From positions 155,204 to 219,203 of the forward strand of contig NZ_JACJKS010000003.1 of assembly GCF_016901695.1 (NCBI RefSeq): DNA of 64,000 bases, read 5' to 3'. The position numbers and the translations under genes are program-made. The notes under the pieces are model-generated. The model was not told the origin of the DNA, ran no database searches, and saw only the letters and a program-made list of their open reading frames with translations. This stretch comes from Mordavella massiliensis. GTDB lineage: Bacteria > Bacillota > Clostridia > Lachnospirales > Lachnospiraceae. Shown one piece after another: positions 34,156-43,177 of the stretch; position 1 is the first letter of the stretch, and each line of letters starts with the position of its first letter.

Positions 34156-35445
34156 ATGAAGAAGATGAGCAATTACAGGTTAGAGACAAAATGTATCCAG
34201 TCCGGATACACACCGAAGAACGGGGAGCCCAGAGTTCTTCCCATTTATCAGAGCACGACATTCAAGTATGAGACAAGCGAGCAGATGGGGCGGCTTTTCG
34301 ACCTGGAGGAGTCAGGCTACTTCTACACACGCCTGCAGAACCCGACGAACGATGCCGTTGCGGCGAAGATCTGCGATCTGGAAGGCGGCGTCGCAGGCAT
34401 GCTCACTTCTTCCGGTCAGGCAGCCAACTTCTACGCGATTATGAATATTGCCCAGGAGGGGGATCACATTGTATGCGCGTCGGCCCTCTACGGCGGCACG
34501 TACAATCTCTTTGCCCACACGATCCGCAAGATGGGCGTGGAGGCCACATTCGTCGATCCGGACTGCAGCGTGGAGGAGTTAAACGCCGCTTTCCGGGAGA
34601 ATACAAAGGCAGTGTTCGGCGAGACCATCGCCAACCCGGCGCTTGTAGTGCTGGACATTGAGAAATTTGCAGCCGCCGCACATGCCCACGGCGTTCCGCT
34701 GATCGTGGACAACACCTTTGCGACGCCCATCAACTGCCGGCCTTTCGAGTGGGGGGCGGACATTGTGACCCATTCCACCACAAAATACATGGACGGGCAT
34801 GCATCCTGTGTGGGCGGCGCCATCGTTGACAGCGGCAAATTTGACTGGGAGGCCCACGCGGACAAATTCCCCGGACTGACAACGCCGGATGAGACCTACC
34901 ACGGCATTGTCTACACACAGAAATTCGGGCAGGGAGCCTACATCACAAAAGCGACGGCGCAGTTGATGCGGGACCTTGGCTCCATCCAGTCCCCGCAGAA
35001 CGCGTTCCTTTTGAATATCGGCCTGGAGACGCTGCACCTGCGGATGCCCCGGCACTGCGAGAACGCGCTGAAAGTTGCCACATACCTGAAGGACCATGAG
35101 AAGGTAGACTGGGTACACTGCCCGTCCCTGGAAGGGGATCCCTACTATGAGCTGGCAAAGAAATACATGCCGGGCGGCACGTGCGGCGTGATCACATTCG
35201 GCCTGAAGGGCGGAAGAGCTGCTGCGGAGAAGATGATGGATCACCTCAAACTGGCGGCCATCGTGACCCATGTGGCGGACGCCCGGACATGCGTGCTTCA
35301 TCCGGCAAGCCACACCCACCGGCAGATGAACGACCAGGAGCTCAGGGAAGCAGGAGTACAGCCCGAGCTGATCCGCTTCAGCGTCGGCATTGAGAACGCG
35401 GATGACATCATTGCAGATGTAGAGCAGGCGCTGGCACAGATTTAA
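34156..35445 (+). CDS. O-acetylhomoserine sulfhydrylase-type PLP enzyme
   Basis: This is a 429-residue Cys/Met metabolism PLP enzyme. The PLP Lys lies in HSTTKYMDGHAS (about residue 209), and the N-terminal YTPKNGEPRVLPIYQSTTF and TRLQNPTNDA segments fit the O-acetylhomoserine aminocarboxypropyltransferase group, which makes homocysteine (or methionine) from O-acetylhomoserine and sulfide. Methionine gamma-lyase activity cannot be excluded. The start is ATG after CAGGAAAGGAAC. There is no SAM riboswitch or T-box in the 31-base gap before it. A terminator follows. Confidence 0.88.
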   Translation: MKKMSNYRLETKCIQSGYTPKNGEPRVLPIYQSTTFKYETSEQMGRLFDLEESGYFYTRLQNPTNDAVAAKICDLEGGVAGMLTSSGQAANFYAIMNIAQEGDHIVCASALYGGTYNLFAHTIRKMGVEATFVDPDCSVEELNAAFRENTKAVFGETIANPALVVLDIEKFAAAAHAHGVPLIVDNTFATPINCRPFEWGADIVTHSTTKYMDGHASCVGGAIVDSGKFDWEAHADKFPGLTTPDETYHGIVYTQKFGQGAYITKATAQLMRDLGSIQSPQNAFLLNIGLETLHLRMPRHCENALKVATYLKDHEKVDWVHCPSLEGDPYYELAKKYMPGGTCGVITFGLKGGRAAAEKMMDHLKLAAIVTHVADARTCVLHPASHTHRQMNDQELREAGVQPELIRFSVGIENADDIIADVEQALAQI

Positions 35446-35460
35446 GGTATAAAACAGGAA

Positions 35461-35497
35461 AAGCACTTCCATACTATGCATATGGAGGTGCTTTTTT
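35461..35497 (+). terminator. terminator hairpin that contains the tepA ribosome binding site
   Basis: AAGCACTTCCATA pairs with TATGGAGGTGCTT around a seven-base loop, followed by a T-run that ends directly at the next start codon. The 3' arm contains GGAGGTG, the ribosome binding site of tepA, seven bases from its ATG. Confidence 0.75.
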
Positions 35498-36196
35498 ATG
35501 GAGATGAAGGAACAGGATACAGAGAAAACCGGGGAGATCAAAGAGACGGGAAGCGTGGACCTTGACGGGGGTGCGCCGGCGGGACACCGGATCAAGCTGA
35601 TCACGATCATCGGGGAGATCGAGGGCCATGAGGCGGTCTCCGGAAACACAAAGGCGACAAAATACGAACACCTGCTGCCCATGCTGGCGCAGATCGAGGA
35701 CAGCCCCCAGGTGGACGGCCTGCTGATCCTGCTCAACACGCTGGGAGGCGATGTGGAGGCAGGGCTGTCCATTGCGGAGGTGATCGCCTCCATGAGCAAG
35801 CCCACCGTCTCGCTCGTGCTGGGCGGCAGCCACTCCATCGGCGGCCCCCTGGCCGTGTCTGCGGACTACTCCTATATCGTGCCGAGCGGGACAATGATCA
35901 TCCACCCCGTGCGCTCCAGCGGCATGTGCATCGGCGTCATGCAGAGCTTCCGCAACATGGAGAGGACCCAGGACCGGATCACAGGCTTTCTGTCCCGGCA
36001 TTCCCGCATGAGCCGGGAGAGGATCGAGGAGCTGATGCTCAACTCCACCCAGCTTGTCAAGGATGTGGGGACGCTGCTGGAGGGGGAGGAGGCGGTCAGG
36101 GAAGGGCTCATCGACGAGGTGGGCGGACTGTCCGATGCGCTGGGAAAACTGCACGAAATGATAGAGAACTGCCGCAAAGGGCAGGAAAAACCATGA
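35498..36196 (+). CDS. tepA: ClpP-like serine protease, TepA family
   Basis: This is a 232-residue member of the ClpP/crotonase fold serine proteases. The catalytic Ser region is LGGSHSIGGPLA (about 108-119), and the His is expected at MIIHPVRSSG. The N-terminal 25 residues are charged and disordered. In Bacillus, the related tepA (ymfB) gene lies just upstream of spoIIIE/ftsK, the same order as here, and the protein was proposed to act in protein export or signal peptide turnover. The ribosome binding site lies within a terminator stem (see 35461-35497). Confidence 0.85.
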   Translation: MEMKEQDTEKTGEIKETGSVDLDGGAPAGHRIKLITIIGEIEGHEAVSGNTKATKYEHLLPMLAQIEDSPQVDGLLILLNTLGGDVEAGLSIAEVIASMSKPTVSLVLGGSHSIGGPLAVSADYSYIVPSGTMIIHPVRSSGMCIGVMQSFRNMERTQDRITGFLSRHSRMSRERIEELMLNSTQLVKDVGTLLEGEEAVREGLIDEVGGLSDALGKLHEMIENCRKGQEKP

Positions 36197-36293
36197 AAAT
36201 AGCTGATGACAGCTTTTCCTCAAAATGGTATACTATAATTTAAGAATGCTTTAGGAAGCTACGCGGGGGAAGAAAGACCAAGGGGGAAACAAC

Positions 36294-38774
36294 ATGGCAT
36301 CAAAGTCAGGGACTGGAAGAAGAAAAAAGACAGCAGGAAAAAAGAAGAACACACAGCGCAGTTTTGTGGCAGATGAGATCCTGATCTGGCTGACGCTGGC
36401 CGTCAGCATCCTTCTGCTTTTGAGCTGCTTCGGACTTGGCGGGGCCGTGGGGGGGGCGGTGTCCGGCCTGCTCCGGGACCTGTTCGGCTACAGTACCTAT
36501 ATCGTTCCCTTCCTTCTGTTCGGGGCCGTGGCGTTCGCGGTCTCCAACAGGGGGAACGGGATCGCCTACATAAAGACAGGGGCTGCGGTGGCGCTGTTCA
36601 TTCTTGTGACGACGCTCCTGGAGCTGATCGTCGAGGAGGGAGGCCTCCTGGGCTGGTCTGTTGCGGGGCTGCTCGTACCTGCGGTGGGAACGGCCGGCAC
36701 CTACGTGATCGTCCTCATTCTGATGATCATCTGCATCGTGCTCATCACAGGGCGGTCCGCCCTCAAAGGGGTAAAGGAGCAGGGCGGCAGAGCCTATGAC
36801 CGCGCCAGGGAAGACGCGGCGCGCAGGCGGGAGCTGGCCCGGACGCGACGGATGATCCGCGAGGAGGAGGCAAGAAGAGAGCTTGAGGAGGCCCGCCTGG
36901 AGGCGCAGGATGCGGACGGGGAAGCAGGAGGCAGCCGCGGCCGCAGGCGCAAGGACAGGCGGGTGACGGGCGTCTCCTTTAACACAACGCTGGGAGAGAA
37001 GAGCCGCTCACCCGAGATGCACGAGATCGAACCGCCGGCGGAGGATCTTTTTGCGGAAGCGCAGACAGACCCGGCGGAGGAGATCCCTCCCTTTGCCATC
37101 AACCGGGCGCAGGAGCCGGATACGGATACAGCCGGCACGTGGGCAGAGGCGGAGCAGGAGGAGATCCCGGCCGCACAGCCGGAGCAGGACGTAAGTCCGC
37201 GCCGGAGCAGGATGGGCGGCCAGGAAATGGCCTTAGAGACAGCGCAGGTGGAGAAGATGGCGGCCGAGGCGGACACAAAGCCGAAAAAGGCATACCGGAC
37301 GCCGCCTCTGTCCCTTCTCACTAAGGGGAAGAAAGCAGGCGGGGATTCAGACGCCCACCTCAGGGAGACAGCCCGGAAGCTGCAGGAGACCCTGCACAAT
37401 TTCGGCGTGAATGTGACGATTACAAATGTGAGCTGCGGCCCCTCTGTCACCAGATATGAACTGCAGCCGGAGCAGGGCGTAAAGGTGAGCAAGATCGTCG
37501 GCCTTACCGATGATATCAAGCTGAATCTGGCCGCCGCGGACATCCGGATCGAGGCGCCCATCCCCGGCAAGGCCGCCGTGGGCATCGAGGTGCCCAACAA
37601 GGAGAACGCGGTCGTCCATCTGCGGGATCTTCTGGAGGCCCCGGAATTCAAGGAGAGCCGTTCCGCCATCGCCTTTGCGGCAGGGCGGGACATCGCCGGG
37701 AAGCCGGTGGTGGCGGACATTGCGAAGATGCCTCATCTTCTTGTGGCGGGGGCTACCGGATCCGGTAAATCCGTCTGCATCAACACCATGATCATCAGTA
37801 TCCTCTACAAGGCCACGCCGGAGGAGGTCAAGCTGATCATGATCGATCCGAAGGTGGTGGAGCTGAGCGTGTACAACGGGATCCCGCACCTGATGATCCC
37901 TGTGGTCACGGATCCGAAGAAGGCGGCCGGCGCCCTCAACTGGGCCGTGGCGGAGATGATGAAGCGCTACGAACTTTTTGCGGCATACAACGTCCGGGAT
38001 ATCAAGGGATTCAACGAGAAGACAGAGAGCATGACGCCCCAGGAGCGGGAGGGGAAGCCGGGTAAGCTTCCACAGATCGTCATCATTGTGGACGAGCTGG
38101 CAGACCTCATGATGGTGGCTCCCGGGGAAGTGGAGGAGGCCATCTGCCGTCTGGCACAGCTTGCCAGGGCGGCCGGCATCCATCTTGTCGTTGCGACCCA
38201 GAGACCGTCCGTCAATGTGATCACGGGCCTGATCAAGGCTAACATGCCGTCCAGGATCGCATTCTCCGTGTCATCAGGCGTGGACTCCCGCACGATCATC
38301 GACATGAACGGGGCGGAAAAGCTGCTTGGAAAGGGCGACATGCTCTTTTATCCCTCCGGCTACCAGAAGCCGGCCCGTGTCCAGGGCGCCTTTGTCTCGG
38401 ACAAGGAAGTGCAGGCTGTCGTTGAGTACCTGAAAAAGCAGGCCGGGGGAGAGGCAGTCTACAGCGAGGAGATCGTCAATGAAGTCAACTCCAGCGCATC
38501 CGGTCTGGCCGGCAGCGGCGCACCGGCAGACAGCGCGGCCGGCTCAGAGGGAAGGGACGCCTATTTTGCCGAGGCAGGCAGGCTGATCATCGAGAAGGAG
38601 AAGGCCTCCATCGGAATGCTGCAGCGCATGTTCCGGATTGGTTTCAACCGGGCGGCCCGCATCATGGACCAGCTCTGTGAGGCGGGAGTCGTGGGACCGG
38701 AAGAGGGGACAAAACCGCGCAAGGTCCTTATGTCCATGGAGGAATTTCAGCAGTACCTGGAAGAAAACGTGTAG
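36294..38774 (+). CDS. ftsK: FtsK/SpoIIIE DNA translocase
   Basis: This is a double-stranded DNA pump acting at the division septum, 826 residues. Four hydrophobic helices lie in about residues 28-155. An Ala/Glu/Arg-rich linker runs to about 340. The motor domain has Walker A GATGSGKS (about 487), Walker B IIVDELADLMM and RPSVNVITG. A C-terminal winged-helix gamma domain (about 760-822; AYFAEAGRLIIEKEKASIG) would read the orienting DNA sequences. Whether it plays the vegetative FtsK or sporulation SpoIIIE role cannot be told from sequence. Confidence 0.96.
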   Translation: MASKSGTGRRKKTAGKKKNTQRSFVADEILIWLTLAVSILLLLSCFGLGGAVGGAVSGLLRDLFGYSTYIVPFLLFGAVAFAVSNRGNGIAYIKTGAAVALFILVTTLLELIVEEGGLLGWSVAGLLVPAVGTAGTYVIVLILMIICIVLITGRSALKGVKEQGGRAYDRAREDAARRRELARTRRMIREEEARRELEEARLEAQDADGEAGGSRGRRRKDRRVTGVSFNTTLGEKSRSPEMHEIEPPAEDLFAEAQTDPAEEIPPFAINRAQEPDTDTAGTWAEAEQEEIPAAQPEQDVSPRRSRMGGQEMALETAQVEKMAAEADTKPKKAYRTPPLSLLTKGKKAGGDSDAHLRETARKLQETLHNFGVNVTITNVSCGPSVTRYELQPEQGVKVSKIVGLTDDIKLNLAAADIRIEAPIPGKAAVGIEVPNKENAVVHLRDLLEAPEFKESRSAIAFAAGRDIAGKPVVADIAKMPHLLVAGATGSGKSVCINTMIISILYKATPEEVKLIMIDPKVVELSVYNGIPHLMIPVVTDPKKAAGALNWAVAEMMKRYELFAAYNVRDIKGFNEKTESMTPQEREGKPGKLPQIVIIVDELADLMMVAPGEVEEAICRLAQLARAAGIHLVVATQRPSVNVITGLIKANMPSRIAFSVSSGVDSRTIIDMNGAEKLLGKGDMLFYPSGYQKPARVQGAFVSDKEVQAVVEYLKKQAGGEAVYSEEIVNEVNSSASGLAGSGAPADSAAGSEGRDAYFAEAGRLIIEKEKASIGMLQRMFRIGFNRAARIMDQLCEAGVVGPEEGTKPRKVLMSMEEFQQYLEENV

Positions 38775-38811
38775 AAAAGGCCGGCGTGCCTTTTGTATAA
38801 ATACAAAAAGG
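38775..38811 (+). other. two overlapping hairpins between ftsK and fhs
   Basis: AAAAGGC/GCCTTTT (38775-38794) is terminator-like. CCTTTTGTAT (38789-38798) can instead pair with ATACAAAAAGG (38801-38811), so the two structures exclude each other. The second covers part of the purine-rich leader of fhs. Confidence 0.35.
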
Positions 38812-38821
38812 AAAGGAATGG

Positions 38822-40498
38822 ATGAACATGAAGTCAGATATTCAGATCGCTCAGGAAGCACAGATGGCCCATATCAGAGATGTGGCCGCATCGGCAGGGA
38901 TTCAGGAGGAGGACCTGGAGTTCTACGGAAAGTACAAAGCAAAACTCTCCGATGAACTCTGGGAGAAGATCCGGGACAGAAAGGACGGGAAGCTGGTCCT
39001 TGTGACAGCCATCAACCCGACGCCGGCCGGCGAGGGCAAGACGACCACCACGGTCGGACTCGGACAGGCCATGGCAAAACTGGGGCAGAAAGCCATCATC
39101 GCGCTCCGCGAGCCTTCCCTCGGCCCCTGCTTCGGCATCAAGGGCGGAGCCGCAGGCGGCGGCTACGCGCAGGTTGTCCCCATGGAGGATCTGAACCTGC
39201 ACTTTACAGGGGACTTCCACGCCATCACTTCCGCCAACAACCTGCTGGCGGCCCTCCTCGACAACCATATCCAGCAGGGAAATGAGCTCGGCATCGATCC
39301 CCGGCAGGTTGTGTGGAAGCGCTGCCTTGACATGAATGACAGGAGCCTGCGCAATATCGTGGTCGGCCTTGGGAGAAAGGCGGACGGAATGGTGAGGGAG
39401 GATCATTTCGTCATCACGGTGGCTTCCGAGATCATGGCGATCCTCTGCCTTGCGGATGATATCAGCGATCTGAAGGAAAGACTGGGACGCATCATCGTGG
39501 CCTACAACTTCAAAGGCGAGCCTGTGACAGCAGACGATCTGCACGCCACGGGAGCCATGACGGCCCTTCTGAAAGACGCGATCAAGCCCAATCTCATCCA
39601 GACGCTTGAGCACACGCCGGCCCTCGTGCACGGCGGCCCCTTCGCCAATATCGCCCATGGCTGCAACAGCGTGCGCGCCACGAGAATGGCGCTGAAGCTG
39701 GCCGATATCACCATCACGGAGGCTGGCTTCGGAGCGGATCTGGGAGCGGAGAAATTCATGGACATCAAGTGCCGCATGGCCGGATTTAAGCCGGATGCCG
39801 TAGTTTTAGTTGCAACTGTGCGCGCTTTGAAGTATAATGGAGGAGTTGCCAAGGACCAGCTTTCGGAAGAGAATCTGGACGCCCTGGCAAAAGGAATTGT
39901 CAATCTTGAGAAACATATAGAAAATATACAGAAATATGATGTACCCGTTGTGGTAACCCTCAACTCGTTCGTGACGGACACAGAGGCGGAGATTGCCTAT
40001 GTGCGCAGCTTCTGCGAGGAGCGGGGCTGCGAGTTCGCCCTCTCCGAAGTGTGGGAGAAGGGCGGCGAGGGCGGCGTGGCCCTTGCACAGAAAGTACTGG
40101 AGACACTCCGTGAAAAGGAGAGTCATTTCCATCCGCTGTACGAGGACGGACTCAGCCTGAAGGATAAGATCGAGACGATCGCCAGGGAGATCTACGGCGC
40201 GAGAGGTGTCCTCTACGAGCCTGCTGCGGAGAAGCAGTTGGCCAAGATCGAGGGGATGGGCTTCGGCAACATGCCGATCTGTATGGCCAAGAACCAGTAC
40301 TCCCTGTCTGATGACGCGACAAAACTGGGCCGGCCGGAAGATTTCGATATCCATATCCGGGAAGTGTATGTCAGCGCGGGCGCCGGGTTTGTCGTAGCGC
40401 TCACAGGCGCCATCATGACGATGCCGGGCCTTCCGAGAGTGCCGGCCGCCAATGGCATCGATGTGACGGAAGACGGGAAGATCACAGGTCTGTTTTAA
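38822..40498 (+). CDS. fhs: formate-tetrahydrofolate ligase
   Basis: This enzyme makes 10-formyl-THF from formate, THF and ATP, feeding one-carbon metabolism and the methyl branch of acetogenesis where present. It has 558 residues. The ATP-binding P-loop is [14 protein letters not shown] (about 64-77), with [21 protein letters not shown] following in two conserved pieces. The second ATG (38828) is an alternative start with [11 protein letters not shown] as the N-terminus. No other Wood-Ljungdahl genes lie in the window. Confidence 0.97.
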   Translation: MNMKSDIQIAQEAQMAHIRDVAASAGIQEEDLEFYGKYKAKLSDELWEKIRDRKDGKLVLVTAINPTPAGEGKTTTTVGLGQAMAKLGQKAIIALREPSLGPCFGIKGGAAGGGYAQVVPMEDLNLHFTGDFHAITSANNLLAALLDNHIQQGNELGIDPRQVVWKRCLDMNDRSLRNIVVGLGRKADGMVREDHFVITVASEIMAILCLADDISDLKERLGRIIVAYNFKGEPVTADDLHATGAMTALLKDAIKPNLIQTLEHTPALVHGGPFANIAHGCNSVRATRMALKLADITITEAGFGADLGAEKFMDIKCRMAGFKPDAVVLVATVRALKYNGGVAKDQLSEENLDALAKGIVNLEKHIENIQKYDVPVVVTLNSFVTDTEAEIAYVRSFCEERGCEFALSEVWEKGGEGGVALAQKVLETLREKESHFHPLYEDGLSLKDKIETIAREIYGARGVLYEPAAEKQLAKIEGMGFGNMPICMAKNQYSLSDDATKLGRPEDFDIHIREVYVSAGAGFVVALTGAIMTMPGLPRVPAANGIDVTEDGKITGLF

Positions 40499-40555
40499 GG
40501 AGAGATAGAGTATGCCCCAGCGTGACAGAGGCATGGGAACAGGGGGTATCGCGAG

Positions 40556-41782
40556 ATGAAGTGCAGAAAATGCGGCTATGAGATACCCGATGGAGAATTA
40601 TACTGCAGGCGGTGCGGATGGGAGGTCCGCATCGTGCCTGATTACAATCCGCTTGACGATGTTCTTGCGGCGCAGGTGAAGGGAAGTATAGACGGAGAGG
40701 AGCAGCCCTCCACACCGCGTACAGATGCGGGAACTTCCGGCCTCCGAAAGACAAGGGGCCAGGGGACCCGGCGGGTGACGTCCCAGACAGGGCGGCGCAC
40801 GACCCGCAGAACGGCGGCAATGGATCCGGAGCGTGAGCGGCGGCGACGGCTTGCCGAGAAGAAAAGGGAAAAGAAAAAGAAGCTGAGAAGGAGGATCCTG
40901 CTTGCGCTCTTCCTTCTGGTAGCAGCGATAGCTGCCGCTGTCTTTTTCCTGTACCAGAATTCATACGCAGGCCAGGTGTCAAAGGGAAACAGGGCTGCTG
41001 CGGAGCGGGATTATAAGACGGCAGAATCCTGCTTTAACCGGGCGCTGAAGAAAGACCCGGGACGTGGGGAAGCCTACACAGGTCTTGCAGGCGTTTACCT
41101 CGCGCAGGATCAGCAGGACGCGGCGGAGGAACTCTTCCTGGACGCTATCAAGTCCTACCCGGATGAGGTGCCTGTCTATGAAGCGTGCATTCAGTTTTAC
41201 CGGGATACAGACCAGCCGCAGGAGGTGTCGGTGATCCTGGAAGATGCGCCGGAGACTGTGAGGAGCGAGCTTAGCGCGTATGTTTCAGAGGCGCCGTCCT
41301 TCAGCCTGGATGACAGCGAAGTCTTTGAGGACGTACAGCAGCTTGCCCTGGAGTCGGATGGAGAGGCCATCTATTACACGACAGACGGAAGCGATCCGAC
41401 TACGTCCAGCCAGAAATATACGGAGCCAATCCAGATTGGGGAGGGGACGACCACCGTCTCCGCCATCTCTGTCAATCAGGAAGGGATCCCCAGCCTGCCG
41501 GCTGTCAGGGAGTATACGGTGGAATTCCCCATCGAGGACGCGCCGGCCGTGACGCCGTCCACAGGGCAGTATGATGAGCCGACCCAGATCGAGATCCAGG
41601 TGCCGGAGGGGTACACAGCCTACTACACGACGGACAGATCTGATCCGACAGAGAGATCCACACAGTATACAGGGCCCATTGACATGCCGGAGGGCAATAC
41701 GATTTTCAAGGCTGTCCTTGTCAACGGGAAAGGGCGCCTGACCGGTGTGACCACGAGAAATTATGAGCTGACGCTCGGATAA
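40556..41782 (+). CDS. membrane-anchored zinc-ribbon/TPR protein with chitobiase-like repeats
   Basis: This is a 408-residue protein. A zinc ribbon opens it (CRKCGYEIPDGELYCRRCGW, residues 2-21). An Arg/Lys-rich cytosolic segment follows, then one transmembrane helix (about 117-137, LLALFLLVAAIAAAVFFLY). Outside are TPR-like helices (about 140-235) and two C-terminal beta repeats of the chitobiase C-terminal type, each with AYYTTDxSDPT-like motifs (about 275 and 360). The topology suggests a protein linking a cytosolic zinc ribbon to an extracellular module; its role is unknown. A terminator follows. Confidence 0.8.
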   Translation: MKCRKCGYEIPDGELYCRRCGWEVRIVPDYNPLDDVLAAQVKGSIDGEEQPSTPRTDAGTSGLRKTRGQGTRRVTSQTGRRTTRRTAAMDPERERRRRLAEKKREKKKKLRRRILLALFLLVAAIAAAVFFLYQNSYAGQVSKGNRAAAERDYKTAESCFNRALKKDPGRGEAYTGLAGVYLAQDQQDAAEELFLDAIKSYPDEVPVYEACIQFYRDTDQPQEVSVILEDAPETVRSELSAYVSEAPSFSLDDSEVFEDVQQLALESDGEAIYYTTDGSDPTTSSQKYTEPIQIGEGTTTVSAISVNQEGIPSLPAVREYTVEFPIEDAPAVTPSTGQYDEPTQIEIQVPEGYTAYYTTDRSDPTERSTQYTGPIDMPEGNTIFKAVLVNGKGRLTGVTTRNYELTLG

Positions 41783-41793
41783 CAGACAAAGAG

Positions 41794-41835
41794 AAGAGAG
41801 CCTCTGCAGGGACCGCCTGCGGGGGCTCTCTTTTG
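41794..41835 (+). terminator. terminator after the zinc-ribbon/TPR gene
   Basis: AAGAGAGCC pairs with GGCTCTCTT, with inner pairing GCAGG/CCTGC, followed by TTG. Confidence 0.7.
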
Positions 41836-41900
41836 TCATGTGCGCCCTCCCCGGCATAAGATAAGATGAGGACAGGAAACAGAAAGGATGATCCCGGGCC

Positions 41901-42905
41901 ATGGCTATGAATGGCATTGATATCAGCAACCACCAGGCCGGCATCCGGCTTGCCGACGTGCCCTTTGATTTCGTGATCTGCAAGGCGACGGAAGGGACCG
42001 GATTTGTGGACCGGTACTGTGACGGTTTTATACAGACGGCTGAGAGCATGGGAAGGAAGACCGGCGTATACCATTACGCCACCGGACAGACGTCCGGGAG
42101 GGAGGAAGCGGAGTATTTCTATGAGAATACGAAAGGATATATCGGGAAATGCCTCCTGGCTCTCGACTGGGAGGGCAGGACAGTGGAGAGGGGGCCGGCC
42201 TATGCACAGGCCTTTCTGGACCGCATCAGGGAACTGACAGGCGTCCGGGCGCTCATCTACATGAGTAAGAGCGTCTGCAGGGAGTGGGACTGGAGCAGCG
42301 TGGCCGCCGGGGATTACGGTCTCTGGTGCGCCCAGTATGCAGGCGACAGTCCGACAGGGTACCAGACAGACCCCTGGACGGACGACGGCGGGACCGGGGC
42401 CTTTCCCATGACGGCGATCTACCAGTACAGCTCCAGCGGGCGACTGCAGGGTTATGACGGGAACCTGGATCTGAACAGGGCCTATATGGACGGGGCAGCC
42501 TGGGATAAGTATGCATCTCCCGGAAAAGATGCCTCCGCACCGGAGCCAGAGCCGCCGGCCAGACCCGCACAGATCGCCGTGGACGGATCCTTCGGGCCGG
42601 CCACCGTGCGGCGCACCCAGGCGTACTTCGGAACGCCGGTGGATGGCATCGTCAGCTGCCAGCCCGCATCAAACAGACAGTATCTCTACTCCGCCTATGC
42701 GGGATGCTGGCAGTTCCTGGAGGCAGGATACGGGGCAGGTTCCGATATGGTCCGGGCCATGCAGAGAAAATTCGGCGCGACCGTGGACGGCTGGGCCGGG
42801 AAGGACACGGTGCTCCACATGCAGGCGTTCCTGGGAGTGACCCGGGACGCCAGTATGGGGCCGGCCACAGTATCGGCGTGGCAGGCCTGGCTGAACCGAC
42901 AGTAG
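41901..42905 (+). CDS. GH25 family lysozyme with C-terminal peptidoglycan-binding region
   Basis: This is a 334-residue muramidase. The GH25 domain covers about residues 3-205: GIDISNHQAG at the start, CLLALDWEGR with the catalytic acidic pair, and WCAQYAG and AIYQYSSSG near the end. The C-terminal part (about 225-334) contains two VDGxxGxxT-like peptidoglycan-binding repeats (VDGSFGPATV and VDGWAGKDTV). There is no signal peptide, as in phage endolysins, but no prophage genes surround it. It could be exported by a non-classical route or be a domesticated endolysin. Confidence 0.88.
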   Translation: MAMNGIDISNHQAGIRLADVPFDFVICKATEGTGFVDRYCDGFIQTAESMGRKTGVYHYATGQTSGREEAEYFYENTKGYIGKCLLALDWEGRTVERGPAYAQAFLDRIRELTGVRALIYMSKSVCREWDWSSVAAGDYGLWCAQYAGDSPTGYQTDPWTDDGGTGAFPMTAIYQYSSSGRLQGYDGNLDLNRAYMDGAAWDKYASPGKDASAPEPEPPARPAQIAVDGSFGPATVRRTQAYFGTPVDGIVSCQPASNRQYLYSAYAGCWQFLEAGYGAGSDMVRAMQRKFGATVDGWAGKDTVLHMQAFLGVTRDASMGPATVSAWQAWLNRQ

Positions 42906-42917
42906 AAGAAAACACAG

Positions 42918-42946
42918 TTGACATATGGCTGCGGGCGTGCTATAAT
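42918..42946 (+). promoter_or_regulatory. perfect consensus promoter upstream of a non-coding stretch
   Basis: TTGACA and TATAAT are separated by exactly 17 bases. Transcription should start near 42953. The next gene start (recA) is 225 bases downstream and has its own promoter, so this may drive a small RNA or a long recA leader. Confidence 0.75.
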
Positions 42947-42952
42947 CAGGCT

Positions 42953-43080
42953 GCAGTGAAGGCGGGAGATCTCCCGAACGGCTGTAAGTTCATTCTGACC
43001 AGGCAGCGCGCAGCCTGTGTCTGTCACGCGGGATCCCGCTCTGGATTTCCCTGCAGAGAAAGTGGAAAGAAAATTCCAAA
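42953..43080 (+). ncRNA. candidate small RNA or structured leader upstream of recA
   Basis: No credible reading frame occurs between the consensus promoter and the recA promoter. The stretch holds several self-complementary elements: GGGAGATCTCCC, CAGGC-N8-GCCTG and GCGGGATCCCGC (two of them would form stems with GATC loops), and TGGAA/TTCCA near the end. No clear terminator T-run is present. I could not match it to 6S, SRP or tmRNA signatures by eye. Confidence 0.35.
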
Positions 43081-43086
43081 TTATGA

Positions 43087-43118
43087 TTGACATTTGCACA
43101 TAACTATACTACTATAAT
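43087..43118 (+). promoter_or_regulatory. recA promoter region
   Basis: TTGACA at 43087 is followed by TACTAT at 17-base spacing and TATAAT at 20-base spacing; which is used is unclear. The LexA box begins 11 bases after the TATAAT. Confidence 0.6.
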
Positions 43119-43128
43119 GTACATGGAA

Positions 43129-43142
43129 CGAACATTCGTTCG
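43129..43142. promoter_or_regulatory. LexA (SOS) box of recA
   Basis: CGAACATTCGTTCG matches the Gram-positive LexA/DinR consensus CGAAC-N4-GTTCG exactly. It lies just downstream of the promoter and 36 bases before the recA start, a position that would block early transcription. Confidence 0.9.
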
Positions 43143-43177
43143 TGTTTATGACAGAGATGGATAAGGAGAACGATAGA

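Noticed and set aside
42953..43080. Identification of the pre-recA stretch as 6S RNA, SRP RNA or tmRNA
   Set aside because: None of the signature loops of these RNAs could be found by eye; only a generic candidate RNA is reported.
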